The translations under genes were made by a program, and so were the position numbers. The notes below the pieces were generated by a model, which saw nothing but the letters and a program-made list of their open reading frames with translations, was not told the DNA's origin and ran no database searches. This document shows positions 52,478 to 60,495 of a DNA stretch of 64,000 nt, piece by piece. Source of the stretch: Turneriella sp942492915 (GTDB taxonomy: Bacteria; Spirochaetota; Leptospiria; Turneriellales; Turneriellaceae); assembly GCA_942492915.1 (NCBI GenBank), contig OW818662.1:124001-188000 (forward strand), read 5' to 3'. Position 1 is the stretch's first letter. Each line of letters starts with the position of its first letter.

Positions 52478-52516
52478 CATTTTTTATGTGGCACCGGGGC
52501 TGCCACATAAAAAATG
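52478..52516. repeat. 16-bp perfect inverted repeat in a divergent promoter region
   Basis: CATTTTTTATGTGGCA (52478-52493) and TGCCACATAAAAAATG (52501-52516) pair perfectly around a 7-nt loop. It fills most of the 51-bp gap between two divergent start codons (52470 minus, 52522 plus), so it cannot be a terminator for either gene. Operator or leader function is possible. Confidence 0.7.
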
Positions 52517-52521
52517 GTCGA

Positions 52522-53388
52522 ATGAAAATACCTCCCGTAACAGGCGACGCGCTTGCTGATTTGCTGCAGGTTGCTCGCGACCTGAGAGACAGAGATGGTG
52601 GATGCCCATGGGACCTGGAGCAGACCCACAGTACGCTGGCAAAGCACGTGCTTGAAGAAGCCAGTGAATTGGTAGAGGTGATCGAGGCGGGTCTCGGCGC
52701 AGGTAAAGACGCTGATTTTAAAGAAGAGCTCGGTGACGTGCTTTTTCAGGTAGTGATACATGCACAGCTCGCCGCTGAAGAAGGGCGTTTTGACTTTCAC
52801 GACGTTGCGCGCGCCATTGCAGACAAGCTCATCACCCGTCACCCGCATGTCTATGGCGATCTGCAGGTATCCGATTCGCAGACCGTTTTGCGCAACTGGG
52901 AATCGATCAAGGCGCGTGAGCGCGACAAGAAGGCGGCACGCGCCGAACGGGGCAAGGTTTCTTACCTCGATGGCGTGCCCAAAATTCTTGCGGGTCTGCA
53001 GCGTGCCTCGCGCCTCGGCGAAAAGGCGGCGCGCCTGGGGTTTGACTGGCCAGCGGGGCATGAGGGCGAGCGAGCGGTACGGGCGAAAATTGCCGAAGAG
53101 CTGCACGAACTCGACGCAGCGCGAGCAGAAGGCCCCGAGCGCAGCGAAGAAGAATTGGGCGATCTGCTTTTTGCGCTCGCCCAATATTCGCGCCTCATCG
53201 GTGTCGATGCAGAGGGTGCGCTGCGCAAGGCCTGCACGAAATTTGAATCACGCTTTCGCCATATGGAGCAATCACTCGCCGAACCGCTTGCGCGCGGTGA
53301 GAAACTTTCAGCTGTGCGCTGGGACGAAGAATGGAACCGGGCAAAGGCCGCGCTCAGTGCGCGTCATCGTTCAGACGGTACAGCGTGA
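52522..53388 (+). CDS. mazG: Nucleoside triphosphate pyrophosphohydrolase MazG
   Basis: 288 residues from the ATG at 52522; an ATG at 52486 would start inside the inverted repeat. It has two MazG domains: CPWDLEQTHSTLAKHVLEEASELVEVIE with ELGDVLFQVVIHAQLA in the first (about 10-125), and AEELHELDAARAEG with EELGDLLFALAQYSR in the second (about 165-260). It hydrolyses NTPs to NMP and pyrophosphate, cleaning aberrant nucleotides or lowering (p)ppGpp. Its last 35 nt overlap a convergent small lipoprotein gene. Confidence 0.93.
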   Translation: MKIPPVTGDALADLLQVARDLRDRDGGCPWDLEQTHSTLAKHVLEEASELVEVIEAGLGAGKDADFKEELGDVLFQVVIHAQLAAEEGRFDFHDVARAIADKLITRHPHVYGDLQVSDSQTVLRNWESIKARERDKKAARAERGKVSYLDGVPKILAGLQRASRLGEKAARLGFDWPAGHEGERAVRAKIAEELHELDAARAEGPERSEEELGDLLFALAQYSRLIGVDAEGALRKACTKFESRFRHMEQSLAEPLARGEKLSAVRWDEEWNRAKAALSARHRSDGTA

Positions 53389-53758
53389 CGATCAGCCGGT
53401 AGCCAGAGGTGTCGAACGACTCGTTTGCGGCTTTGTCTGCCCATTTCCACTTGCTGTCGACGCGCGAAAATGAACCGAGCAGCATGCCGTCTGCTCCGCA
53501 TTTTGCCGCCTCAAGCCGCAGGCGACGCAGAATTTCAGGCCTTTCATAACCAGCCCCATACTGAATGGTAATTTCGCCGAGATATCGGTGGGGCTGTACC
53601 GGCACTGCATAACCGACCACGATCTCTTCAGGTTGTTTTCGCTGTTCGGCGCAACCGGCTTCAAAAATTTTCTTGTCCATCGAAAGGCAACACAGACCCG
53701 ACAGTATCAAGACCATTGCCGATATCTTTATGGCGCTCTGTGAAATGGTCGAAAGCAT
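53354..53758 (-). CDS. Small lipoprotein of unknown function
   Basis: 134 residues. The N-terminus MLSTISQSAIKISAMVLILSGLCC is a signal peptide with a lipobox-like LSGLC. The rest includes YLGEITIQYGAGYERPEILRRLRLEAAKCGADGMLLGSF, a pattern of small DUF4156/RcsF-like lipoproteins where a conserved AxxxGAD(A/G) precedes a strand. No firm assignment. The 3' end overlaps mazG by 35 nt in convergent orientation. Divergent from the FAD oxidase gene (41 bp). Confidence 0.6.
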   Translation of the reverse strand: MLSTISQSAIKISAMVLILSGLCCLSMDKKIFEAGCAEQRKQPEEIVVGYAVPVQPHRYLGEITIQYGAGYERPEILRRLRLEAAKCGADGMLLGSFSRVDSKWKWADKAANESFDTSGYRLIVTLYRLNDDAH

Positions 53759-53799
53759 CTTTTACTTTGCGGTTCGGCTGTGCGCCACACCCTGACAAC

Positions 53800-55191
53800 A
53801 TGAATAGAGCGAGCGATCGGCTGCGCGGTGCGTTCGAAACCCTCGTGGCAATCGTAGGTGCTGAAAACGCGCGTTGGCCCGGCGACGACCGCTTCGATCG
53901 CTACTTGCGCGATGAAACGTACCTGCAAGGCAGCGCCTCACTGGTGCTCATGCCACGTACGCAGGCCGAGGTAAACGCTTTGGTCGGCGAAATTAATGCC
54001 CTGCGCGCAGCATTGCCCGGTGAGGCAGCACAGCTATCATTTACCCTTCGCGGCGGTGGCAGCGGACTTTCGGGCGCCGCAGTGCCTGCTCAGGGTATCG
54101 TGCTCGATCTGAGCGCGCTGAGTCGCGTGCTCGATATTGATGAAAAGAACCAAACGTTGCGGGCCGAATGCGGCGTCGTTCTGAGCGAGATCAATGCTGC
54201 GCTCACCGGTACTGGTCTCTGGTACGCTGTTGATCCCTCATCGCAGGGCATCTGTACGCTTGGCGGCAGCATCGCGACGAATGCGGCAGGGCCTTCGTCG
54301 CTGAAGTACGGTACCACGCGTCAGAATCTTGCTTCGGTCTGCTGGCTGAGTGCCCGTGGCGAACGGATTTCAGCGGGCTCTGTACCCGTAAAAACTTCGA
54401 TGGGTCTTTCGCTCACAGATCTCATATGCGGCAGCGAAGGCCGATTAGGATTAATTCTCGAAGCAACCGTCAGGCTCGCTATGGAGCCACCCGACATAGC
54501 GCTTGTACTCGCTGCATTTGCTGATGAACAAGCCGCGGTCGACACAATCACCAAAATTCGCCGCAGCGGTATCAGGCCGCGCTGCATTGAAATGCTCGAC
54601 GCATACAGTTTACGCCTCGTCGATTTCCCCGTCGGCAAGGCGGGGGCGCTGCTCATGATTGAACTTGATGGCGAGAGCGCTGAAGTGACTGCATCGTTGG
54701 AGAGGCTGCAGAATCTGCAGCCGACGGCCGAGTGGGTTGCAGCGCGCGATGAGAACAGCCGCCGCAGCCTGTGGGCGAAGCGCAAGTCGATCACGCTCGA
54801 GCTGAAGAAGAGGTATCCGTTCAAGCTCGGCGAAGATATTGCGGTTCCTGTGGCCTCCCTTGCTTCGACGGTCGGTGCCGCGAGACGGCAAGCGGCCGCG
54901 CGGGGTATTGAAACTGCGATCTGGGGGCACGCAGGTGACGGCAATCTGCACGTGAACTATCTGCTCGAAAGTGAAGGGCAGTTACCTGACCTCGAGCCCC
55001 TGATGGTTGAGCTCGCGCATGAAGCAACGCGCGTCGGCGGGGCAATGTCAGGCGAGCACGGTCTCGGTCGCCTTAAACGCAAGATTGCGCGCAACGTCTT
55101 ACCTGCGGAATATTTTGCCGTGCAGAGCAGCATCAAGGCGGCGCTTGATCCTGCTGGTATTTTTAATCCCGCGCTCGAGGTGGCCACATGA
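53800..55191 (+). CDS. FAD-linked oxidase (glycolate/D-lactate dehydrogenase GlcD type)
   Basis: 463 residues from the ATG at 53800 (a longer frame starts in the divergent gene). FAD-binding part (about 30-220) with LRGGGSGLSGAAVP and CTLGGSIATNAAGPSS; FAD-oxidase C-terminal part (about 230-460) with IWGHAGDGNLHVNY and GGAMSGEHGLGRLKR. This family oxidises 2-hydroxyacids such as D-lactate, glycolate or D-2-hydroxyglutarate. No glcE/glcF partner is next to it, so it may be a single-subunit D-lactate-type dehydrogenase. The next gene overlaps by 4 nt. Confidence 0.9.
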   Translation: MNRASDRLRGAFETLVAIVGAENARWPGDDRFDRYLRDETYLQGSASLVLMPRTQAEVNALVGEINALRAALPGEAAQLSFTLRGGGSGLSGAAVPAQGIVLDLSALSRVLDIDEKNQTLRAECGVVLSEINAALTGTGLWYAVDPSSQGICTLGGSIATNAAGPSSLKYGTTRQNLASVCWLSARGERISAGSVPVKTSMGLSLTDLICGSEGRLGLILEATVRLAMEPPDIALVLAAFADEQAAVDTITKIRRSGIRPRCIEMLDAYSLRLVDFPVGKAGALLMIELDGESAEVTASLERLQNLQPTAEWVAARDENSRRSLWAKRKSITLELKKRYPFKLGEDIAVPVASLASTVGAARRQAAARGIETAIWGHAGDGNLHVNYLLESEGQLPDLEPLMVELAHEATRVGGAMSGEHGLGRLKRKIARNVLPAEYFAVQSSIKAALDPAGIFNPALEVAT

Positions 55192-56012
55192 AGCAGTCAT
55201 ATTTGCGTGAACACGAATTGATATTGCCTGTCGTGCGGCAGGCAGGTGAGGCGGTGATGCGCTTTTACACGAGCCGGCAATACGCCGTGCAGCATAAAGA
55301 TGCCGAAAACCCGGTAACCGAAGCCGACTATGCGGCGCACCGTATCATCACCGAAGCGATCGCGCGGCTTTTTCCCGAAGATGCGATTCTCAGCGAAGAA
55401 AGCGATTCGCCCGAAGAAACCGCTCGCATGCAGCGCGACCGATTTGAACGTAACCGCGTGTGGATTATCGACCCCATCGACGGAACCAGGGAATTCATCA
55501 AAGGTCGCGACGAGTTTGCCGTGTCAGTAGGTCTTGTAGAGAACGGCCGCGCTGTACTGGGGTTTGTTCATAACCCTGCAAAAGACTACCTCGTCAGCGG
55601 GGCAGAGGGCCTGGGTCTCTTGCGTGACGGACTTCCTTTTACACCAAAAAAACATAGCGAGATAAATCCGCCTGAAAATCTGCCGCGAATAGTCGTGTCG
55701 CGCAGCGAATACAAAGCCGGGGAGCTGAAAAATCTCGAGCCATGGTATCCGCAACTCGCAGATTATGCCGTCGGTTCCATCGCGTACAAGCTCGCACTGA
55801 TTGCCGATGGCACGTACGACCTCGCGATCTCGGTACGGCCAAAAAACGAATGGGACATCGCGGCGGGGGCAGCGCTGTTGAACGTTCAGGGTTTTGAATT
55901 GTGGGAGAAAAACGCCCAACCCGTAATTTTCAACAAACGGTCGACTGAATCATCCGGTTTGATTGCAGGTACACGCGCCGCCTGCGATTGGTACCTGTCT
56001 TTGAAAGCTTAA
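55188..56012 (+). CDS. cysQ: 3'(2'),5'-bisphosphate nucleotidase/inositol monophosphatase family (CysQ-like)
   Basis: 274 residues of the inositol monophosphatase superfamily. The Li+-sensitive Mg2+ site is visible: VTEADYAAHRII, LSEESD, WIIDPIDGTREFIKG and NEWDIAAGAALL. GTREFIKG is typical of CysQ, which removes adenosine 3',5'-bisphosphate formed in sulfate assimilation. It overlaps the FAD oxidase stop by 4 nt. A cysE gene lies 1.3 kb downstream, in line with sulfur metabolism, though the intervening gene is on the other strand. Confidence 0.9.
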   Translation: MKQSYLREHELILPVVRQAGEAVMRFYTSRQYAVQHKDAENPVTEADYAAHRIITEAIARLFPEDAILSEESDSPEETARMQRDRFERNRVWIIDPIDGTREFIKGRDEFAVSVGLVENGRAVLGFVHNPAKDYLVSGAEGLGLLRDGLPFTPKKHSEINPPENLPRIVVSRSEYKAGELKNLEPWYPQLADYAVGSIAYKLALIADGTYDLAISVRPKNEWDIAAGAALLNVQGFELWEKNAQPVIFNKRSTESSGLIAGTRAACDWYLSLKA

Positions 56013-56016
56013 TCGG

Positions 56017-56883
56017 CTACTTTTCTTTTTTGAAAAACTTGAAATACATGGTTTCGCAGAACCAGTACGCCACAAGAAACAAACGGTGCCAGCGGTACGG
56101 TTTGTTGAGAGTGCGCCACAACCACGTATAGCCCGCGGCCGCCAGCGAAGCCGGTGCTTTTGTTCGCGTACCCGCCAAAGTATCGAATGAACCGCCGACA
56201 TTGACGACAATCAGGTCGCCGAGTTGAGAGCGGTTCTGCTCAATCCATTTCATGCCGCGATGGTAGCCCATGCCCACAAAAAGTATGTGCGGGTCTGTCT
56301 TGCGCACGGCTTCGAGCACGCGGTCTGCCGATTCGCCCTTGATGTAGCCGTGGTGGCGCCCGACGATACGCAGACCGGCGAACGAGCGGCGAAAGTTGGT
56401 ATAGAGTTTTTCGAGCACTTCATCACGAGAGCCGAGTAAAAAGACGGTATATTCTTTGGCATGTGCAATGCGGATAAGATTCATCGCATAACCAACCATT
56501 GAAATAAGTTCGGGCAACGGTCGACCGAGTGCGCGCGACATGTAGAGCATGCCCGAACCATCAGGCAGGTTGATGAAGGCCTCATCGACCATCTTCAGCA
56601 TACGCTTTCTGAAGCGCACCCAAACGTATCGGTACGGGTCAAAGGGAAATACGAGCTGCGCGCCGAACTGGCCGGTAGATTTGCTTTTTTTCTCGCGCAT
56701 CTGGTCGAGGCGGTGTATTGAATAGGCTACGAGATCGCCAGAAGTTGCCTGATAAAATGGTATTTTACCCAGCAGCACACGCCGTGCGGCCATGAGGCTG
56801 GTGTCGATGTTCTTATATTCCAGAATCGGATCAGAATCATCTTTATTCGTCAGCACGGGATCCAGTGAGAAGTCGTTCCGCAT
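56017..56883 (-). CDS. WecG/TagA/CpsF family glycosyltransferase
   Basis: 288 residues. Family pattern: LPDGSGMLYMSRALG in the N-terminal part, TVFLLGSRDEVLEKL, ILFVGMGYHRGMKWIEQN and VNVGGSFDTLAGTRTKAP, with a C-terminal TWLWRTLNKPYRWHR tail that binds membranes. These enzymes add N-acetyl-mannosaminuronic acid or N-acetylmannosamine to lipid-linked sugars. Probably part of surface glycan assembly with the CapD-type dehydratase. The final 4-bp gap separates it from cysQ in convergent orientation. Confidence 0.92.
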   Translation of the reverse strand: MRNDFSLDPVLTNKDDSDPILEYKNIDTSLMAARRVLLGKIPFYQATSGDLVAYSIHRLDQMREKKSKSTGQFGAQLVFPFDPYRYVWVRFRKRMLKMVDEAFINLPDGSGMLYMSRALGRPLPELISMVGYAMNLIRIAHAKEYTVFLLGSRDEVLEKLYTNFRRSFAGLRIVGRHHGYIKGESADRVLEAVRKTDPHILFVGMGYHRGMKWIEQNRSQLGDLIVVNVGGSFDTLAGTRTKAPASLAAAGYTWLWRTLNKPYRWHRLFLVAYWFCETMYFKFFKKEK

Positions 56884-57037
56884 AATTATGTCACTTGTTC
56901 ACTAGCCCGCCCGCACTAACAGGGTGTCAATTAAAAGGGGGTAGGCGCCCCAACCGGCGCTTTTCCCTCAAAAAAATCCTACAGCAAACTTTAGCGTGGG
57001 TCGAAAATAAATTCAGGCCAAGGATGGCCTATATTTC

Positions 57038-57084
57038 TTTTGCGCGGTCATAAGCCGCTTCTGGCAGCTTATGACCGCGCAAAA
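57038..57084 (+). promoter_or_regulatory. 18-bp perfect hairpin just upstream of a ribosome-binding site
   Basis: TTTTGCGCGGTCATAAGC (57038-57055) and its exact complement (57067-57084) pair over 18 bases around an 11-nt loop. It ends 7 bp before the AAGGAAG ribosome-binding site of the 61-residue gene. It could form a leader structure or an operator; a terminator for an upstream transcript is unlikely because the gene upstream is divergent. Confidence 0.6.
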
Positions 57085-57103
57085 ATGTTACAAGGAAGTA
57101 ACT

Positions 57104-57289
57104 ATGGCTCGCAGACTCGCCAACAAGGGCAGGCGAAACTTGCCCAAAACGACAGAACTCGGCAAGCGTTCGTATTCGTCCACAGAAGCACGTATTCACG
57201 AATACAAAGAACGTATTCGCGACCGGGATTATCTCGAATTCGCGATCGATCGAATTGCGATTGAACTAACCCATTTTCTCACGAAATAA
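57104..57289 (+). CDS. Small basic protein of unknown function
   Basis: 61 residues with 14 Lys/Arg. It begins MARRLANKGRRNLPKTTE and is probably helical from about 25 (EARIHEYKERIRDRDYLEFAIDRI). The strong AAGGAAG ribosome-binding site 5 nt before the ATG, and the TAATG overlap with cysE downstream, argue that it is a real expressed gene. An upstream ATG at 57071 lies inside the hairpin and is unlikely. I know no family; nucleic-acid binding is possible from charge alone. Confidence 0.65.
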   Translation: MARRLANKGRRNLPKTTELGKRSYSSTEARIHEYKERIRDRDYLEFAIDRIAIELTHFLTK

Positions 57290-58119
57290 TGCACGACCTG
57301 CTGCTCGAAAAGGTGCGTCGACGCAGTGGTGAGTTCAAATCCATTCTGCCGACCAAAGACGACGCAGGCCGCTATATCACCGGTCTGCTAGCTCTGCTCT
57401 TTGCGCGCAGCCACGGGGTCGGCGAAGGCCGAAACGAATCGTGGCTGGCCGAAATCAACGCATCACAACAAGAGTTGACCGGGCTGCTCACGCCCTTCAC
57501 TGGCGCCGAAGCCCAACGCATCGGTGACGAATTTTATCGCCACCATCTTCCCGATATCTATGACGTGCTCTGGCAAGACGCCGAGGCGGCTTATGCTGGC
57601 GACCCTGCCGCGCAGAACCTTCAAGAGGTGGTGCTTGCGTATCCGGGTTTTTTTGGCGTCGCCGTCTATCGTATCGCGCATCATTTGCACTCCTTGGGTA
57701 TCGCGACGCTGCCACGCCTGTTCAGCGAACACGCGCACGAAAAAACGGGAATTGACATACACCCGGGTGCGAAAATCGGCCGTTCGTTTTTTATGGACCA
57801 CGGCACCGGCATCGTCATCGGGGGCACCTCGGTGATCGCCGACAACGTCAAGATTTACCAGGGCGTCACGCTCGGCGCACTATCCGTTGACAAGAGTCTG
57901 GCTTCGACGAAGCGGCACCCGACGATAGAAGAGGGCGTGGTCATCTACGCCGGTGCAACGATACTCGGTGGCGAGACGGTCATTGGCAGAAATTCGGTAA
58001 TCGGCGGCAACACGTGGATCGTCGAAAGTGTCGCTCCTTTTTCTGTGGTGTACAACAAGGCCTCTTTTCGCGTGCGCCCGGCGCGCGAGGTGACCGATAT
58101 AATAGACTTTTCGATATGA
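57289..58119 (+). CDS. cysE: Serine O-acetyltransferase
   Basis: 276 residues. The helical N-terminal domain (1 to about 145) is followed by a left-handed beta-helix of hexapeptide repeats: IDIHPGAKIGRSFFMDHGTGIVIGG, IYQGVTLGAL, HPTIEEGVVIYAGATILGG and IGGNTWIVESV. MDHGTGIVIG carries the catalytic His. It makes O-acetylserine for cysteine synthesis, probably of the EpsC type. It overlaps the small basic gene by one base. Confidence 0.92.
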   Translation: MHDLLLEKVRRRSGEFKSILPTKDDAGRYITGLLALLFARSHGVGEGRNESWLAEINASQQELTGLLTPFTGAEAQRIGDEFYRHHLPDIYDVLWQDAEAAYAGDPAAQNLQEVVLAYPGFFGVAVYRIAHHLHSLGIATLPRLFSEHAHEKTGIDIHPGAKIGRSFFMDHGTGIVIGGTSVIADNVKIYQGVTLGALSVDKSLASTKRHPTIEEGVVIYAGATILGGETVIGRNSVIGGNTWIVESVAPFSVVYNKASFRVRPAREVTDIIDFSI

Positions 58120-58182
58120 CGCAGCTTGTGTGACGGCCTGCGAATTGCTTGCCGTCTATGCCTCAGAGGTAATTTTGACCTG

Positions 58183-59022
58183 ATGAAAATTCACCACTTG
58201 CAGACGGCAAGCTTTTGCCCGCACGGCGGCGCTCTGTTGCACGACCGCGGTCTTGCAGGTGGTGCCGCAGAAATGCTCTGCCATTCTTTGCTGGTCGAAA
58301 CCAACGACGGCCTGGTATTGATCGACACCGGCTTCGGCACCGAAGATCTTGTGTCGCCGAATGAAAGGCTCGGCGCGGCGTTTCTTGCTCTGATTAATCC
58401 CAAATTCGACCCACAGCTCACCGCCGTAAGGCAAATCGAAGCGCTCGGTTTCAAGCGCGACGACGTGCGGCACATTATTCCCACGCATCTTGACCTTGAC
58501 CATTCGGGCGGTCTGCCCGATTTTCCCAAAGCAAAAGTACACATCTACGAAGACGAATATATCGCAGCAATGGAGCCATTGACTCTCGGAGAAAAACAGC
58601 GCTACCGGCAGGTACACTGGAAGCACGTCGACAACTGGCAACGGTATTCGCTCGAAGGCGAATCTTGGTTTGGTTTCCCTGCAGTGCGCTCGCTGACCGG
58701 CGCGGGCGACGACGAGATTCTTCTGATACCCGTCACCGGGCACACGCGCGGCCACTGCGCGGTCGCGGTCAATTCGGGCCACAACTGGTTGTTGCATTGC
58801 GGCGACGCTTACTTTCATAAGGGCCAGCTCGATCTCGAGCACGAACACTGCCCCATCGGGCTCGAATTCTTTCAGCGCCTGATGGCGGTCGACAACGACG
58901 CGCGCGTTGAAAATGTGCAGCGTCTCAGAAACCTGAAGCTGCACAGAGGGCATGAGGTTGAACTCTTCAGCGCGCACGACAAAGATGAATTCGAACGCTT
59001 GGCGTCGCGCAAGGTGGTATGA
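58183..59022 (+). CDS. Metallo-beta-lactamase-fold hydrolase
   Basis: 279 residues from the ATG at 58183. Metal-binding residues are visible in THLDLDHSGG (His102, Asp104, Asp106, His107), the next His in VTGHTRGHCAV, the bridging Asp in HCGDAYFH and a late His in FSAHD. Asp104 in place of His in HxHxDH is a known variant in MBL hydrolases such as lactonases and hydrolase subfamilies. Substrate unknown. Its stop overlaps the mlaE start by 4 nt. Confidence 0.85.
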   Translation: MKIHHLQTASFCPHGGALLHDRGLAGGAAEMLCHSLLVETNDGLVLIDTGFGTEDLVSPNERLGAAFLALINPKFDPQLTAVRQIEALGFKRDDVRHIIPTHLDLDHSGGLPDFPKAKVHIYEDEYIAAMEPLTLGEKQRYRQVHWKHVDNWQRYSLEGESWFGFPAVRSLTGAGDDEILLIPVTGHTRGHCAVAVNSGHNWLLHCGDAYFHKGQLDLEHEHCPIGLEFFQRLMAVDNDARVENVQRLRNLKLHRGHEVELFSAHDKDEFERLASRKVV

Positions 59023-59846
59023 GCCGCAGCGTTACAGATTCTGTGCAGAGGTCGGTCAACGTCTTCTTCTTGCGCTATTTGCCCAATTCTGGCTTTACGA
59101 AATTTCTACTTGGTCTTAGCGACTATTACTGGTTCTCACGGCAGGTTTTTCTCTCGGCCTTGCACCTGCGAGGCAAACACCTTGACACGTTCGTGCGCGT
59201 TGTGGTCAACCAGGTACGGTTCACCGGCGCACAGGCGCTGCCGATGCTCGGCATTATCGCGCTTTCGATCGGTGCCACGACCATCATTCAGGCGATCACC
59301 TTTTTGCCGAAACTCGGGCAAGACAACTTCATCGGCAACCTGCTGCGCCTCGTGATTATTCGTGAGGTCGGGCCGCTTTTAACCGCAATTATCGTACTCG
59401 CCCGCTCAGGGTCGGCAATCACCGCAGAGATGTGCACGCAGAAGATGCACCGCGAGATCGATTCGATGGAGATGATGGGCATTAACCCATACCTCTTGAT
59501 GGTATTACCCCGCCTGTTTGGCGGCATTATCTCGATGGTATTGCTTTCCAGTTATTTTGACGTGATTGCCATAATGGGTGGTTACCTCATTTCGCTCATG
59601 TTCACTTCTTTTCCGTTTGTCACATTTGTCGATCATCTTGCTCGCTCGGTTACCATGACCGACCTCATGGCGACCCTCATTAAATCAATTGCCTCAGGTA
59701 TCGTAATTCCGCTTACGTGTACATATTACGGGTTTAAGCCCGAGACCTTGTTCCAGATTCCGATTTTCGTTTCAAAAGCGGTGATCCGTTCGCTTTTTGT
59801 GGTGTTTCTGCTGAACGCCTTTCTTTCGGTCTTGTTCTATCTATGA
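59019..59846 (+). CDS. mlaE: MlaE family ABC transporter permease
   Basis: 275 residues, five or so membrane helices. The family core REVGPLLTAIIVLARSGSAITAEM and the following QKMHREIDSMEMMGINP are plain. MlaE is the inner-membrane permease of the phospholipid transport system that keeps outer-membrane lipid asymmetry; it usually works with MlaF (ATPase) and MlaD (MCE protein), neither of which is adjacent here. It overlaps both neighbours by 4 nt. Confidence 0.9.
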   Translation: MSRSVTDSVQRSVNVFFLRYLPNSGFTKFLLGLSDYYWFSRQVFLSALHLRGKHLDTFVRVVVNQVRFTGAQALPMLGIIALSIGATTIIQAITFLPKLGQDNFIGNLLRLVIIREVGPLLTAIIVLARSGSAITAEMCTQKMHREIDSMEMMGINPYLLMVLPRLFGGIISMVLLSSYFDVIAIMGGYLISLMFTSFPFVTFVDHLARSVTMTDLMATLIKSIASGIVIPLTCTYYGFKPETLFQIPIFVSKAVIRSLFVVFLLNAFLSVLFYL

Positions 59847-60460
59847 AATCAGGCGTGTCTCAAAGCCTGTCATTTCTGCACGCTGCAACACGATCGAAGG
59901 CACCCCTTCTTGTGCTGCTAGCCTGCCTTTGCTCGTCTGTTGGCGCGCTCGAGGCAGAGACTGGCCGCGCCAAAGCGCGCTTCTTTCCCGCAGATGCGAT
60001 ACAGCCCACGCCGCCTCTGCAGCTTGCGGCAATCGACTTTTTGCTGCCCGGCTACGGCATGTACCGACAGAACGAGACCGGTTACGCCGCTGCCTATTTT
60101 GCGACGAACCTCGTGAACCTGGGGCTGGTGTATGTAGCGTACCGCAACTGGCAATTTTATGAATCCGCATTTCGCGCAGCAGAATTACGGCAGAGCACCG
60201 AACCCGACCCGTTGCAGTTTGCCGACCCGTCGGGTGGCACCGACTACCTCACGCTGCAAGATATCAAGAATCGCGCAGAACGCGGGCAACTCTTCTTTGC
60301 GGTGTCGGTTGTGGCAAATGTGGCGCTGCGCTTTTTAAGCGCGGGGCATACATGGTCAATGGCTGATGAAACAAAACGCCGTGCGGGCCCGCGCTACGAG
60401 TTTTATCCCGATGCAGCAGGTGGTATGCGTTCTGTGGGGATGTATTCTTTTTATTTTTGA
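59843..60460 (+). CDS. Membrane/secreted protein of unknown function
   Basis: 205 residues. Signal-like segment (PLLVLLACLCSSVGALEA), then membrane-like stretches (AAIDFLLPGYGMYRQN, YAAAYFATNLVNLGLVYVAY, LFFAVSVVANVALRFL). The IDFLLPGYGMY segment recalls DUF5683-type P-G-xGQxY motifs seen in Bacteroidetes/leptospiral membrane proteins; assignment is weak. ATG overlaps the mlaE stop (ATGA), so it may belong to the same transport unit. The stop lies inside a hairpin. Confidence 0.6.
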   Translation: MKSGVSQSLSFLHAATRSKAPLLVLLACLCSSVGALEAETGRAKARFFPADAIQPTPPLQLAAIDFLLPGYGMYRQNETGYAAAYFATNLVNLGLVYVAYRNWQFYESAFRAAELRQSTEPDPLQFADPSGGTDYLTLQDIKNRAERGQLFFAVSVVANVALRFLSAGHTWSMADETKRRAGPRYEFYPDAAGGMRSVGMYSFYF

Positions 60461-60488
60461 TCGATTGCAGCTTCGCTGCAATCGATCA
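60458..60488. terminator. Bidirectional UUCG-type hairpin
   Basis: TGATCGATTGCAGC (60458-60471) pairs with GCTGCAATCGATCA (60475-60488), 14 perfect pairs around TTC. It contains the TGA stop of the upstream gene and lies 8 bp before the lipase stop, between convergent genes. The upstream T-run (TTTTTATTTTT) would act as U-tract for the minus strand. Confidence 0.8.
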
Positions 60489-60495
60489 TTGAGGT

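Noticed and set aside
56924..56936. TTTTAATTGACAC shared (minus strand) by the WecG-type and TonB receptor upstream regions
   Set aside because: It would give -35 elements, but no -10 at normal spacing, and for the TonB gene the start would fall at or inside the ATG; probably AT-rich coincidence.
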